A program made the position numbers and the translations under genes. A stretch of DNA of 64,000 bases, from the NCBI GenBank assembly GCA_040510375.1, contig JBEVJC010000020.1, positions 28,012 through 92,011 on the forward strand, written 5' to 3'. Below are positions 33,113 through 41,544 of this stretch, one piece after another. The stretch is from JBEVJC01 sp040510375. Lineage in GTDB: Bacteria; Bacteroidota; Bacteroidia; Chitinophagales; Chitinophagaceae. Each line of letters opens with the position of its first letter. The first letter of the stretch is position 1. The notes under the pieces are model-generated. The model was not told the origin of the DNA. It made no database searches and saw only the letters and a program-made list of their open reading frames with translations.

Positions 33113-35113
33113 CTAGTAGTCAAGGTCCAGTTTCAGGCGGTCTTTCAATTCACGTACCAGCGGATACTGTTCGGCCAGCCGCATGAATTGCTGGCTGGAA
33201 GAAAGTGGTGCATCCACGATTACCCGGACCTCCGGTGTTTCAGATACGATTACATTAAAGCGAAGTAATTTATTTTTCAATTCCTTGCGAAGGAATTCAA
33301 ACAGGCTGTTTCGTTCCTGTTCAATAAACTTCTGTTCAATATTGTTGGACGTTTCCACCTCAAATGAATTTTCGTCCAGGATGCGCAGTTTTGCCAGCTG
33401 GAAAGGAGCAACGGCCGGACTTTTCGCCTCTTTCAGTCCCATGATATATTTATCCCATGCGGTGGTCAGGACTTCCGTACCCAGTGGCTCATTGGCCAGC
33501 TTTGTTGCATTGGCATTACCCTGGAATTTCTGACGGATGGAGTCCAGTGTTGATATTTTTCCGGTGCCGCCCCTTGTAGCAGCGGGTGAAGTACCCGTGC
33601 TGGCGGATGTACCCGGGAGACTGGATGAATTACCCGTGATAGCAGATGATATGCCAGAAAGATCAGTTGGATTATCCGCGATTCCGGATGAATTACCGTG
33701 GTTGGTTGACGAATTACCCTTGATACCTGGTGTATTGCCCGATGCCCTGTTAAATCCGGCTGAAGAATCCGTGGCTGAAGATGGTTTGCCCGCTAAAGTT
33801 TTGCCCGCTGTAACTCCGGTTCCTGTCCCCGGAGGCTGAACAGCAGCTTGTTCCGGAATACCGGTATTAAAAGAAGAGTCCTCAATAATCAGTTTCTCCC
33901 TGCCTGCAACAGGTTCCTGTTTAATTTCAAATGGGCGGATCTGCCGGAAAGAAACCGGTTTTACCGATTCAAGGAGTTTTTTTTTACTTACCCCATTGCC
34001 GTCGCTGGTGAGTTGTAATGCCTGCTGGAGGTAACAGAGTTTGATCAGTGCAAGTTCCACATGCAGGCGTTTGTTCCTTGCCGACTTATAGGTGATCTCC
34101 GAATCATTGAGGATATTCAGCGTACTGATCAGCAGGGAGGCATTGGTTTTCTTTGCCACCGAAATATATTTCTCGCGGAAGCTTTCAACAGTTTCGAGTA
34201 ACACTGCTGCTTTTTCATCCTTGCACACCAGCAGGTTCCTTGCAAATTCAGCAAAACCATTCAGCACCAGGTCGCCCTCAAAGCCCTTACGATTGATGGA
34301 ATCAAAAAGCAACATGGCAGCAGCGAGATCCTGCGACAACATACTTTCCAGCAAGCGGAAATAATAATCTTCGTCGAGGATATTGAGGTGTTCAAGTGTA
34401 TTGGCATAGGTCAGTTCACCACCGGTAAAACTGACAATCTTATCCATAATGCTGAGAGCATCACGCATACAGCCTTCGCTTTTCTGCGAGATAACCTGCA
34501 AGGCCGCTTTTTCAGCCTGTACATGTTCCTTTGTGCAGATCTCCTGAAGGTGAACCACAGTGTCTTCCGTGGTGATCCGTTTAAAATCAAAAATCTGGCA
34601 ACGGCTCAGGATGGTTGGCAGGATTTTATGTTTTTCCGTAGTGGCCAGAATGAAGATGGCGTAGGGAGGCGGTTCTTCCAGTGTTTTCAGGAATGCATTA
34701 AAGGCAGAAGAACTGAGCATATGTACCTCATCTATGATGTACACTTTATATTTACCTGCCTGCGGTGCAAACCGTACCTGTTCAACCAGTGAACGGATAT
34801 CATCCACCGAGTTGTTGGATGCGGCATCCAGTTCATGGATGTTCATGGAACCACCCTCGTTGAATGAAACGCAGGATGGGCATGTATTACAGGCCTCACC
34901 TTCATTTGTCTGGTTTTCGCAGTTAATCGTCTTTGCCAGGATCCGTGCGCAGGTGGTCTTGCCTACACCACGTGGTCCGCAAAAAAGAAACGCATGGGCA
35001 AGCTGGTTATTTTTTATCGCGTTTTTCAGCGTGGTGGTAATATGGGATTGCCCGACCACTGTATCAAAGGTCTGGGGTCTGTATTTTCTTGCTGAAACGA
35101 GAAATTTATCCAT
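33113..35113 (-). CDS. dnaX: DNA polymerase III subunits gamma/tau
   Basis: 666 residues from ATG 35113 (MDKFLVSARKYRPQTF). A GTG four codons upstream is possible but less likely. The AAA+ clamp-loader region has Walker A GPRGVGKTTC, zinc-binding cysteines (CENQ to CPSC), DEVHMLS, and the arginine-finger region LSRCQIFDFKR. The middle (about 420-530) is a low-complexity Ser/Gly/Asn/Thr tract with recurring GNSS. The C-terminus is the tau-type region that contacts polymerase and helicase. The low-complexity tract is encoded by degenerate repeats. An independent leader with inverted repeats lies upstream. Confidence 0.93.
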   Translation of the reverse strand: MDKFLVSARKYRPQTFDTVVGQSHITTTLKNAIKNNQLAHAFLFCGPRGVGKTTCARILAKTINCENQTNEGEACNTCPSCVSFNEGGSMNIHELDAASNNSVDDIRSLVEQVRFAPQAGKYKVYIIDEVHMLSSSAFNAFLKTLEEPPPYAIFILATTEKHKILPTILSRCQIFDFKRITTEDTVVHLQEICTKEHVQAEKAALQVISQKSEGCMRDALSIMDKIVSFTGGELTYANTLEHLNILDEDYYFRLLESMLSQDLAAAMLLFDSINRKGFEGDLVLNGFAEFARNLLVCKDEKAAVLLETVESFREKYISVAKKTNASLLISTLNILNDSEITYKSARNKRLHVELALIKLCYLQQALQLTSDGNGVSKKKLLESVKPVSFRQIRPFEIKQEPVAGREKLIIEDSSFNTGIPEQAAVQPPGTGTGVTAGKTLAGKPSSATDSSAGFNRASGNTPGIKGNSSTNHGNSSGIADNPTDLSGISSAITGNSSSLPGTSASTGTSPAATRGGTGKISTLDSIRQKFQGNANATKLANEPLGTEVLTTAWDKYIMGLKEAKSPAVAPFQLAKLRILDENSFEVETSNNIEQKFIEQERNSLFEFLRKELKNKLLRFNVIVSETPEVRVIVDAPLSSSQQFMRLAEQYPLVRELKDRLKLDLDY

Positions 35114-35129
35114 AATCGGTAACACTCCG

Positions 35130-35212
35130 CCGGCACAGTGCCGGATTCATTTTTGCAATAATAAAGAAAGTTTCGTCAGGGGTCCGGCAGGGTTTTGCAC
35201 AACAGCCGGACC
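35130..35212. promoter_or_regulatory. Two inverted repeats in the dnaX leader
   Basis: CCGGCAC-A-GTGCCGG (35130-35144, 7-bp arms) lies 16 bp before the dnaX ATG. GGTCCGGC/GCCGGACC (35181-35188 and 35205-35212, perfect 8-bp arms, 16-base loop) lies further upstream. Either may fold in the mRNA leader or bind a dimeric regulator. Confidence 0.5.
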
Positions 35213-35235
35213 GTGCTTGAGCAGTTAATTTTTAC

Positions 35236-35455
35236 AGGCAGGACAAACGGTCCGCGTTTCAGATCAGTTCACTTTTCCAATCCGGACAAACGGTTTGTGT
35301 CCAGCGATTCATTTTAGGCAGTACAATCGGTCCACATTTCAAATCAGCTCATTTTCCAATCCGGACAAACGGTTTGTGTCCAGCGGTTCATTTTAGGCAG
35401 TACAATCGGCCCACATTTCAAATCAGTTCATTTTTCCAAAATCCGGACAAACAGT
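35236..35455. repeat. Tandem array, 79-80-bp unit, about 2.7 copies
   Basis: Units begin with AGGCAG at 35236, 35316 and 35395. Copies 1 and 2 are roughly 88 percent identical by eye; copy 3 is truncated after about 60 bp. Each unit carries GGACAAAC plus a near-complementary GTTTGTGTCC, so every copy can form a hairpin. There are no unique spacers between units, which excludes a CRISPR array. Confidence 0.85.
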
Positions 35456-35468
35456 CAACTCCACCTGA

Positions 35469-36665
35469 TCAATGCAGGATCGGATGTGGCTTATACTCCC
35501 GCTGCCTGTCGAACTGGTAGCGATAGGTGGTGAGTACCCGGTTGCGATAAGTGCCGAGGTTTTCTGCAACATTCACCATTTTAGGATTGAATGCCCCGAT
35601 CCACTGCATTTCATATTCCTGGTATTCCGGTTTACCCAATGTATATACACCATCTTTGATGGACAGGTCCTGGATTTCAGTGGCACCTTCCACAATCATA
35701 TAACTGTCCAGACCAGTGCCCTGCCATTCGGGTGCGATACCGAAGACCAGTCCCACCATCTTATCTACCTTTTTTGTTTTTTTATACCAGAGGAATTTCA
35801 GTTTTGAAATCCATCCGAAATCGCCGTTCAGGTGTTTGAACCATTGGTTAAGATCAGGAAGGTTAACCCAGATGCCCACCGGTTCATCTTTATAATAAAC
35901 AAACCAGTTGATCTTTTCATCCATCACCGGTTTCATGGACTCAAACATTTTAAGCACCACTTTTTCCTCAATTTTTTTCATACCACCATGGCCGGCCCAT
36001 GCGCGGTTATATACGATGGCAAAATCCTTCGCGTATTTTGGCAGATCGGATTTACGCATGTGTTCAGCCCGCAGGTGCGGGTCCTTTGCACAATTTGCAT
36101 GACGGCGGTAAAACTTCTCCTGCATGCGCTGGCCCACCTTCATAGCAAAACATAACTGGTCGAAGTATTGTTTGAAACCATAGTTCTCCATCAATGCCTG
36201 GTAGTAGGGCTGGTTATAGTTCATCCCGTAAAGAGGGGGATGGAATCCTTCCACCACCAATCCCCACCAGCGGTCACGCTCACCGAAGTTAATCGGACCG
36301 TCCATCGCTTCCATACCTTTTGACGAAAGCCACTCCTTTGCCTTGTTGAACAACAAGTCGGCTGCAGCCTGTGAATTGATGCAATCAAAAAAACCTACTC
36401 CGCCAACCGGTATTTCATCACCCTTGTTTTTGTATTTTTTATTGGTGAAAGCTGCGATACGCCCGATGGGTTGTTTGTTATCATCTAGCAGTATCCAGCG
36501 GATCACTTCGCCCTGGCGGAATGTCTTGTTCTTTTTCGGATCAAAAACTTCATTCACGTCTTTATTGAGCGGCCGGATATAATTAGGGTCATTTTTATTG
36601 ATGAGCACATTTATTTTCAAAAAATCCACGGCCAGTTTTGCGGTGGTCACTTCAATCAGTTGCAT
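35469..36665 (-). CDS. GNAT-superfamily-like protein (YghO-like)
   Basis: 398 residues from ATG 36665; a TTG two codons upstream is less likely. The sequence looks like two acetyltransferase-like halves. The N-terminal half has GRIAAFTNKKY and VGGVGFFDCINSQAAADLL, and the centre has GPINFGERDRWWGLVVEGFHPPLYGM, a segment I associate with YghO-like proteins. The C-terminal half has GLVFGIAPEWQGTGLDSYMI, resembling an acetyl-CoA-binding loop. No membrane segment. Substrate unknown. It is 33-40 bp downstream of the L,D-transpeptidase gene on the same strand, so probably one operon; a role in envelope chemistry would be a guess. Confidence 0.7.
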   Translation of the reverse strand: MQLIEVTTAKLAVDFLKINVLINKNDPNYIRPLNKDVNEVFDPKKNKTFRQGEVIRWILLDDNKQPIGRIAAFTNKKYKNKGDEIPVGGVGFFDCINSQAAADLLFNKAKEWLSSKGMEAMDGPINFGERDRWWGLVVEGFHPPLYGMNYNQPYYQALMENYGFKQYFDQLCFAMKVGQRMQEKFYRRHANCAKDPHLRAEHMRKSDLPKYAKDFAIVYNRAWAGHGGMKKIEEKVVLKMFESMKPVMDEKINWFVYYKDEPVGIWVNLPDLNQWFKHLNGDFGWISKLKFLWYKKTKKVDKMVGLVFGIAPEWQGTGLDSYMIVEGATEIQDLSIKDGVYTLGKPEYQEYEMQWIGAFNPKMVNVAENLGTYRNRVLTTYRYQFDRQREYKPHPILH

Positions 36666-36704
36666 ATGCAAATATACCGCTTGGTAAAAAAATAAGGTAC
36701 CGGC

Positions 36705-38294
36705 TTAATTGGTAAACATTTTTGCTTCCATTTTTTTATCATGTCCATAAACATCATCGCGGAAGTTAAGATCGCCATTGCTGCCCACCCATGCAGTAAA
36801 ATAACCAATGAACACCGGAACAGTTTTTTTGAGCGTCACATATTTTTCCTTTCCCGCATTCATGGCAGCGTGGATTTTGTCGGGTGTCCAGGCGGTATCA
36901 TTACGAAGCAGGTAATCCGCCAGTTTTTCCGGTTGCGAAAGCCGGATGCATCCATGACTGAATGCCCGGTTGGTTTCGGCAAAGAGGCTTTTGGAAGGTG
37001 TATCGTGCAGGTAAATATTATAGCTGTTGGGGAACAGGAACTTGACCAGTCCAAGCGAATTGGACGGACCCGGCTTCTGGCGCACGTTCCCGCCGTTCCA
37101 CTCCATGTTTTTCTGGGCAAGGTAACGGGGGTTCCTTTTTATCCCCGGCAGGATTTCATTTTTAATAATACTGGGCGGTACGTTCCAGTATGGTGAAAAG
37201 ACCACATATTTCATATCACCCTGGAAGATGACCGTGTTATGGGCAACTGCCCCCACAACCACACCCATTGTCCAGTTTAGTTTCCCGTCTTCATATACAT
37301 ATAAAGTGTAGGCAGGAATATTAACCAGGAGATAGTCAGACGGAAGGTCGGCACTTACCCACCTGATCCGTTCCATATTAATCAATATCTGCCGGATGCG
37401 TTGTTCGATGGGGCGGTTAAGTTCCGCCATCAGGTTTTTATCGATGGCCCCGTCTTCTTTCAGGCCATACCGACGCTGGAAATGTTTGACTGCTGCCACC
37501 AGTGCGGTATCAAAAATGGCGGTTGTATCAGGAATAGCCAGATCACCGGTAAGGATCAGCCGTTCCTTGATCTGGCGGATGGCATCGGCACTTTGACCAG
37601 GTTGGGTAAACGCCTGGCCCAGTTGGATACTGTCCCATTTTCCCTGTTTTTCGATGGTGTAATATTTCAGTAATGCCGTTTTAAGCAGGTTATACTGGCG
37701 GCTTACGGGCTCGTAGTTGCCGTTACCTTTTTTACCGATCACCGAATCGAGCACTGCGGTGAGGTCGAGCTTTTTGCGGGGGATGAACCAGCCCAGGTCC
37801 TGCGCATTGATCTTGTTATCTCCCTGGTAGGCTTTTAATGCATATTTGAAAAAATATTCTGTGAGCAGGAGTTCATATTTGAGACGGTCGTTTGCGGTTA
37901 TCTGGTAGGCCATTGTATCCGGGCGCGATGTAAGGGAATCAAGTAACTGGCTGAGTTGGGGATTGTAAACGGAGCTGTCGCGGGCATAGTTGATATACTG
38001 CGACTGCATGTTCAGGAAGCTATGAGCCTGTTCGGCCAGGCCCGAGCTGTCAAACCAGGCATACTGGAAATTGCGGCTGTTATAAAAACTCCTGATCCGG
38101 TCGGTCAGGCTATCCGTCAGCGTTTCCGCCTTTATAAATGGTTCGAGTTGCGAACTGTCGAAAAACAGCGAATTATAGGAATTGGCCATTGCGATGGAGT
38201 GGTCGCGGGGAGCCACATCAAAGGCTTTCTCCTTGTTTTTACAGCCGGCCAGTACGAGAACTGACACACAAAGCAGGTGGAATACTCGTTTCAT
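36705..38294 (-). CDS. L,D-transpeptidase of the YcbB type (lipoprotein)
   Basis: 529 residues. A lipoprotein signal ends in VLAGC (cysteine 18). A helical scaffold region is followed by a peptidoglycan-binding segment (AVKHFQRRYGLKEDGAIDKNLM) and the YkuD catalytic domain with NRAFSHGCIRLSQP (about 440-455), where the cysteine is the nucleophile. YcbB-like enzymes form 3-3 cross-links in peptidoglycan and also attach to LPS-stress responses in enterobacteria. It would act in the periplasm. Co-directional with the GNAT-like gene downstream. All catalytic residues present. Confidence 0.92.
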   Translation of the reverse strand: MKRVFHLLCVSVLVLAGCKNKEKAFDVAPRDHSIAMANSYNSLFFDSSQLEPFIKAETLTDSLTDRIRSFYNSRNFQYAWFDSSGLAEQAHSFLNMQSQYINYARDSSVYNPQLSQLLDSLTSRPDTMAYQITANDRLKYELLLTEYFFKYALKAYQGDNKINAQDLGWFIPRKKLDLTAVLDSVIGKKGNGNYEPVSRQYNLLKTALLKYYTIEKQGKWDSIQLGQAFTQPGQSADAIRQIKERLILTGDLAIPDTTAIFDTALVAAVKHFQRRYGLKEDGAIDKNLMAELNRPIEQRIRQILINMERIRWVSADLPSDYLLVNIPAYTLYVYEDGKLNWTMGVVVGAVAHNTVIFQGDMKYVVFSPYWNVPPSIIKNEILPGIKRNPRYLAQKNMEWNGGNVRQKPGPSNSLGLVKFLFPNSYNIYLHDTPSKSLFAETNRAFSHGCIRLSQPEKLADYLLRNDTAWTPDKIHAAMNAGKEKYVTLKKTVPVFIGYFTAWVGSNGDLNFRDDVYGHDKKMEAKMFTN

Positions 38295-38419
38295 AACTGC
38301 AAGTTACGAAACAGGCTCCATCGGACCGGCCCGGTGCGGCGTTCCTGGCGCCAGGTCCACTTGTTATCCACCAATCCGTAAATCTTTATTTCTTATTTTA
38401 TAATTATCCTTCCGACCCT

Positions 38420-38427
38420 TACCTTTG
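38420..38427 (+). promoter_or_regulatory. Putative atpD promoter -7 element
   Basis: TACCTTTG, a full match to TAnnTTTG, is 44 bp before the atpD ATG, giving a leader of about 38 nt. Confidence 0.5.
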
Positions 38428-38437
38428 CGGCCAAAAT

Positions 38438-38456
38438 AACCCCTGTTTGCGGGGTT
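38438..38456 (+). promoter_or_regulatory. Hairpin in the atpD leader
   Basis: AACCCC/GGGGTT with a TGTTTGC loop lies 16 bp before the atpD ATG, inside the predicted leader. It may affect mRNA stability or translation; no U-run follows, so it is not a normal terminator. Confidence 0.4.
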
Positions 38457-38471
38457 TCCCAAACAAATACT

Positions 38472-39971
38472 ATGGCAAAAGAAGGCAAAGTAAAACAGAT
38501 CATTGGCGCCGTTATCGACGTCCAGTTCGAAGGTTCACTCCCCGATATTTTCAACGCATTGGAACTCCACAGGGAGAACGGCGATAAGCTGATCCTGGAG
38601 GTGCAGCAACACCTGGGTGAAGACAGCGTCCGCACAATTGCGATGGACGGTACAGAGGGACTGGTCCGTGGTGCCAAAGTAGTAGATACAGGTAAGGGAA
38701 TTACAATGCCTGTTGGTGATGCGATCAAGGGCCGCCTGTTCAATGTAACAGGAGATCCTATTGATGGACTACCTGCTGTTTCCAAAGAAAATGGCCGTTC
38801 TATCCATGCCAAACCCCCGGCATTTGAAAACCTGAGCACGGCTTCCGAAATCCTGTTTACCGGGATCAAGGTGATCGACCTGATTGAGCCCTATGCAAAG
38901 GGAGGAAAGATCGGTTTGTTTGGTGGTGCGGGTGTAGGTAAAACCGTACTGATCCAGGAACTGATCAATAATATCGCGAAAGCCTATTCCGGTGTATCCG
39001 TATTTGCGGGTGTGGGTGAAAGGACGCGTGAAGGGAATGACCTGATGCGTGAAATGATCGAAGCGGGTATCATGAAATATGGTGATGCCTTTAAACATAG
39101 TATGGAAGAAGGTGGATGGGATCTTTCGAAGGTTGATATGAATGAACTTTCAGAATCAAAAGCCACCTTCGTATTCGGACAGATGAACGAACCTCCGGGT
39201 GCACGTGCACGGGTAGCGCTTTCCGGTCTGACCATTGCAGAATATTACCGCGATGGGGATGGCCAGGGCAAGGGTCGTGATATCCTGTTCTTCGTAGATA
39301 ATATCTTCCGTTTTACACAGGCTGGTTCAGAAGTATCAGCCCTGCTGGGACGGATGCCATCTGCGGTTGGTTACCAGCCTACGCTGGCCACTGAAATGGG
39401 TGTGATGCAGGAACGTATCACCTCTACCAAGAATGGTTCAATCACATCAGTGCAGGCGGTTTATGTACCTGCGGATGACCTTACCGATCCGGCTCCTGCA
39501 ACTACTTTCGCCCACCTTGATGCCACTACGGTATTGAGTCGTAAGATTGCTGACCTTGGTATTTATCCGGCCGTGGATCCACTGGATTCCACCTCAAGGA
39601 TCCTGATGCCACAGGTGGTAGGTGATCTCCATTACAATACAGCCAACAGGGTTAAACTGATCCTGCAGCGTTATAAAGAATTACAGGATATTATTGCAAT
39701 CCTTGGCCTGGATGAATTGAGCGACGATGATAAACAAACTGTATCACGTGCGCGGAAGGTGCAACGTTTCCTGTCGCAGCCATTCTTCGTGGCAGAAGCA
39801 TTCACCGGTCTGAAAGGTGTGCTTGTACCAATTGAAGAAACAATCCGTGGATTCAATATGATCATGGATGGCGAAGTAGATGAATATCCTGAAGCTGCGT
39901 TCAACCTGGTTGGTACTATCGATGATGCTATCGAGAAAGGTAAAAAACTGATGGCCCAGGCTCAAGGTTAA
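38472..39971 (+). CDS. atpD: F-type ATP synthase subunit beta
   Basis: 499 residues. P-loop GGAGVGKTV (about 158), catalytic GERTREGND, ALSGLTIAEYYRD, and the ATP-site ILFFVDNIFRFTQAG are all intact. Forms the catalytic sites of F1 with the alpha subunits at the inner membrane. Only atpC follows; the atpA/G/H/E/B/F genes are not in this window, a split typical of Bacteroidota. It is preceded by a good -7 element and a short hairpin in the leader. Confidence 0.97.
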   Translation: MAKEGKVKQIIGAVIDVQFEGSLPDIFNALELHRENGDKLILEVQQHLGEDSVRTIAMDGTEGLVRGAKVVDTGKGITMPVGDAIKGRLFNVTGDPIDGLPAVSKENGRSIHAKPPAFENLSTASEILFTGIKVIDLIEPYAKGGKIGLFGGAGVGKTVLIQELINNIAKAYSGVSVFAGVGERTREGNDLMREMIEAGIMKYGDAFKHSMEEGGWDLSKVDMNELSESKATFVFGQMNEPPGARARVALSGLTIAEYYRDGDGQGKGRDILFFVDNIFRFTQAGSEVSALLGRMPSAVGYQPTLATEMGVMQERITSTKNGSITSVQAVYVPADDLTDPAPATTFAHLDATTVLSRKIADLGIYPAVDPLDSTSRILMPQVVGDLHYNTANRVKLILQRYKELQDIIAILGLDELSDDDKQTVSRARKVQRFLSQPFFVAEAFTGLKGVLVPIEETIRGFNMIMDGEVDEYPEAAFNLVGTIDDAIEKGKKLMAQAQG

Positions 39972-40012
39972 TCGATTGGGAACTGATCCCGTTACATTTT
40001 GTATTGGTAATT

Positions 40013-40276
40013 ATGAATCTTGAAATATTAACTCCTGATAAAAAGCTCTACAGTGGTGAGGTCTACGGCGTACAGATGCCGGGAATCAGTGGCAGTTTTG
40101 AAGTACTGGAGAAACATGCCCCATTGGTGAGTGCGTTGAAAGCCGGGCGGGTAAAGGTGTTGAAGGATAAGAATAACCATGTTTCCTTCTTCGACATCCA
40201 GAGTGGTTTTGTGGAAGTATTGAATAATAAAGTTACTGTACTGGTAGAAGGTGCGGTGGCGGTGGAGACGCCCTGA
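40013..40276 (+). CDS. atpC: F-type ATP synthase subunit epsilon (short form)
   Basis: 87 residues from ATG 40013; a TTG three codons upstream is less likely. It contains only the N-terminal beta-sandwich (LEILTPDKKLYSGEV, GSFEVLEKHAPLVSAL, SGFVEVLNNKVTVLVE) and lacks the C-terminal helical domain that inhibits ATP hydrolysis in many bacteria. This short form is common in the phylum. It sits on the central stalk of F1. It follows atpD by 41 bp and is followed by a strong hairpin terminator. Confidence 0.93.
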   Translation: MNLEILTPDKKLYSGEVYGVQMPGISGSFEVLEKHAPLVSALKAGRVKVLKDKNNHVSFFDIQSGFVEVLNNKVTVLVEGAVAVETP

Positions 40277-40298
40277 GCAGAGAAAATAATGTAATTGA

Positions 40299-40334
40299 AA
40301 ACCCGTCCCGGCTATAAGCAGGACGGGTTTTTTT
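40299..40334 (+). terminator. Terminator of atpDC
   Basis: A 10-bp stem (AAACCCGTCC/GGACGGGTTT) with a 12-base loop is followed by more T residues. Confidence 0.8.
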
Positions 40335-40340
40335 ATAAAT

Positions 40341-40363
40341 AAAAACTCCGGCAGGTGCCGGAG
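40341..40363 (-). terminator. Terminator of the minus-strand lipoprotein gene
   Basis: A perfect 8-bp stem (CTCCGGCA/TGCCGGAG) is followed on the minus strand by five U residues (complement of AAAAA at 40341-40345), 20 bp after the stop codon at 40383. Confidence 0.7.
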
Positions 40364-40382
40364 CTGATGAATGAATGGCCGA

Positions 40383-41267
40383 CTATTTTTTATCAAGGCA
40401 ATTCCAGTCAACAAACCAGGTGGATGGATAATTGTCTCCAAACTCGATCCGGTTCGCTTTATAGGAAATCAGTTTGTTTTTTGAATCGAATAACTGATTG
40501 GAATAGGTGGTGACTACCTGTTTAAAATAACCTTCAGGGTCTTCGGTATAGGTCCAGCCCGTCAGCAGGTTTTCCGACTGCAGTTCCGGAAACAGGTTCA
40601 GGTGTTTGATGAATTGCCAGAAAAGGTAAACCTGTCCATATGCTTCATCCGGATGATACTGGCCATTGGGTTTTTTGGAATAGTCATAACTATAGGTATA
40701 GGTATCGGGGTAGGGACGGAGACCATCATGGAAAACCAGTTTTGTTACATTTTTTTTGCCGTCGTAGGAAATTTTTGCAAATGAATACCAGGTGGGATCG
40801 TTCGTATCTTCCGGATATTGAAATTTGATTTCGGAAAGTTTGCCTGCATTGTTATAATTGAATTTATAGTTCGTTAAGGGGTTGAAACCCTCTGTGGATG
40901 AAACTTTCCTGGGTTTACCCTGTGCATCAAACTCGATCGTGGTTGTGTCATTGCCGTGTTTGACCAGGAACATTTTCTGTCCGCTGTAACTGACCTTGAA
41001 AGTAACCGGGTCGTAATAGCTGCCTACCGTTGCAAGTTGTTGAACAAGCAGCTCTTCCAGTTTGAACGTTCCTGGTTTATACTTCTTTTTAAACACCGGA
41101 ACAAGTGTGGTGCCATCATTGGAAATGGATGTTGAGGAACCTGATACAAAATCACATTTATCGCGGCCGTTTGGAATGCTGGTCCAGTCGTTTTTGCGAC
41201 AGCCGGAAATTTGAAATAATGATGCTGTAATAAAAGCAGACAGAAGAACGAGTTTCATTCTTTTCAT
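40383..41267 (-). CDS. Lipoprotein of unknown function
   Basis: 294 residues from ATG 41267 (MKRMKLVLLS). A longer frame runs upstream but the added 74 residues have no signal and would bury the lipobox. The signal ends in QISGC with cysteine 23. The mature protein has repeated aromatic beta-type segments (KLSEIKFQYPEDTNDPTWYSF, NVTKLVFHDGLRPYPDTYTYSYDY) like the DUF4595-type or YD-repeat-like cell-surface proteins, but I do not claim a family. Single gene with its own terminator; likely located on the outer membrane. Function unknown. Confidence 0.65.
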   Translation of the reverse strand: MKRMKLVLLSAFITASLFQISGCRKNDWTSIPNGRDKCDFVSGSSTSISNDGTTLVPVFKKKYKPGTFKLEELLVQQLATVGSYYDPVTFKVSYSGQKMFLVKHGNDTTTIEFDAQGKPRKVSSTEGFNPLTNYKFNYNNAGKLSEIKFQYPEDTNDPTWYSFAKISYDGKKNVTKLVFHDGLRPYPDTYTYSYDYSKKPNGQYHPDEAYGQVYLFWQFIKHLNLFPELQSENLLTGWTYTEDPEGYFKQVVTTYSNQLFDSKNKLISYKANRIEFGDNYPSTWFVDWNCLDKK

Positions 41268-41487
41268 GATGGTGTATTTAATGTTAGACAAAGCGTGGCT
41301 GTGCTTTTCGTGGATAACGATCGGGGAGGGGCAGATGATGATCTTCCGGGGGGATATGGCAGCTGGCTCCCGGAGGAGCCGGAGGATTTCGGGGATATCC
41401 GGACAGGTGTTATAAATATAAGAAAAATTATCCTTCGAAATACAGTACCAGTCAGCATTCGGCGTAAAATACCCTGATTGGGGTAGC

Positions 41488-41513
41488 AAAAAAAACTCCT
41501 GCAGGCAGGAGTT
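41488..41513 (-). terminator. Terminator of the DUF4197-algH unit
   Basis: AACTCCTG/CAGGAGTT (8-bp arms, CAGG loop) at 41494-41513 is preceded on the plus strand by A residues that give a U-run on the minus strand. It lies 31 bp beyond the DUF4197 stop. The rest of the 41268-41544 gap holds only a short 6-bp hairpin (41365-41380) and no gene. Confidence 0.75.
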
Positions 41514-41544
41514 CAGATAAATATTTCCTGGAGGTAAAATCGAT

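Larger units (their letters stand above)
35114..35468. other. 355-bp repeat-rich intergenic region upstream of dnaX
   Basis: This stretch holds the dnaX leader with two perfect inverted repeats (35130-35144 and 35181-35212) and a tandem array of about 80-bp units (35236-35455). It should also contain the terminator of the GNAT-like gene and the dnaX promoter, neither of which I could assign. No gene-like frame. Confidence 0.7.

Noticed and set aside
35236..35455. CRISPR array
   Set aside because: Repeats are contiguous, about 80 bp, with no unique spacers and no cas genes nearby.
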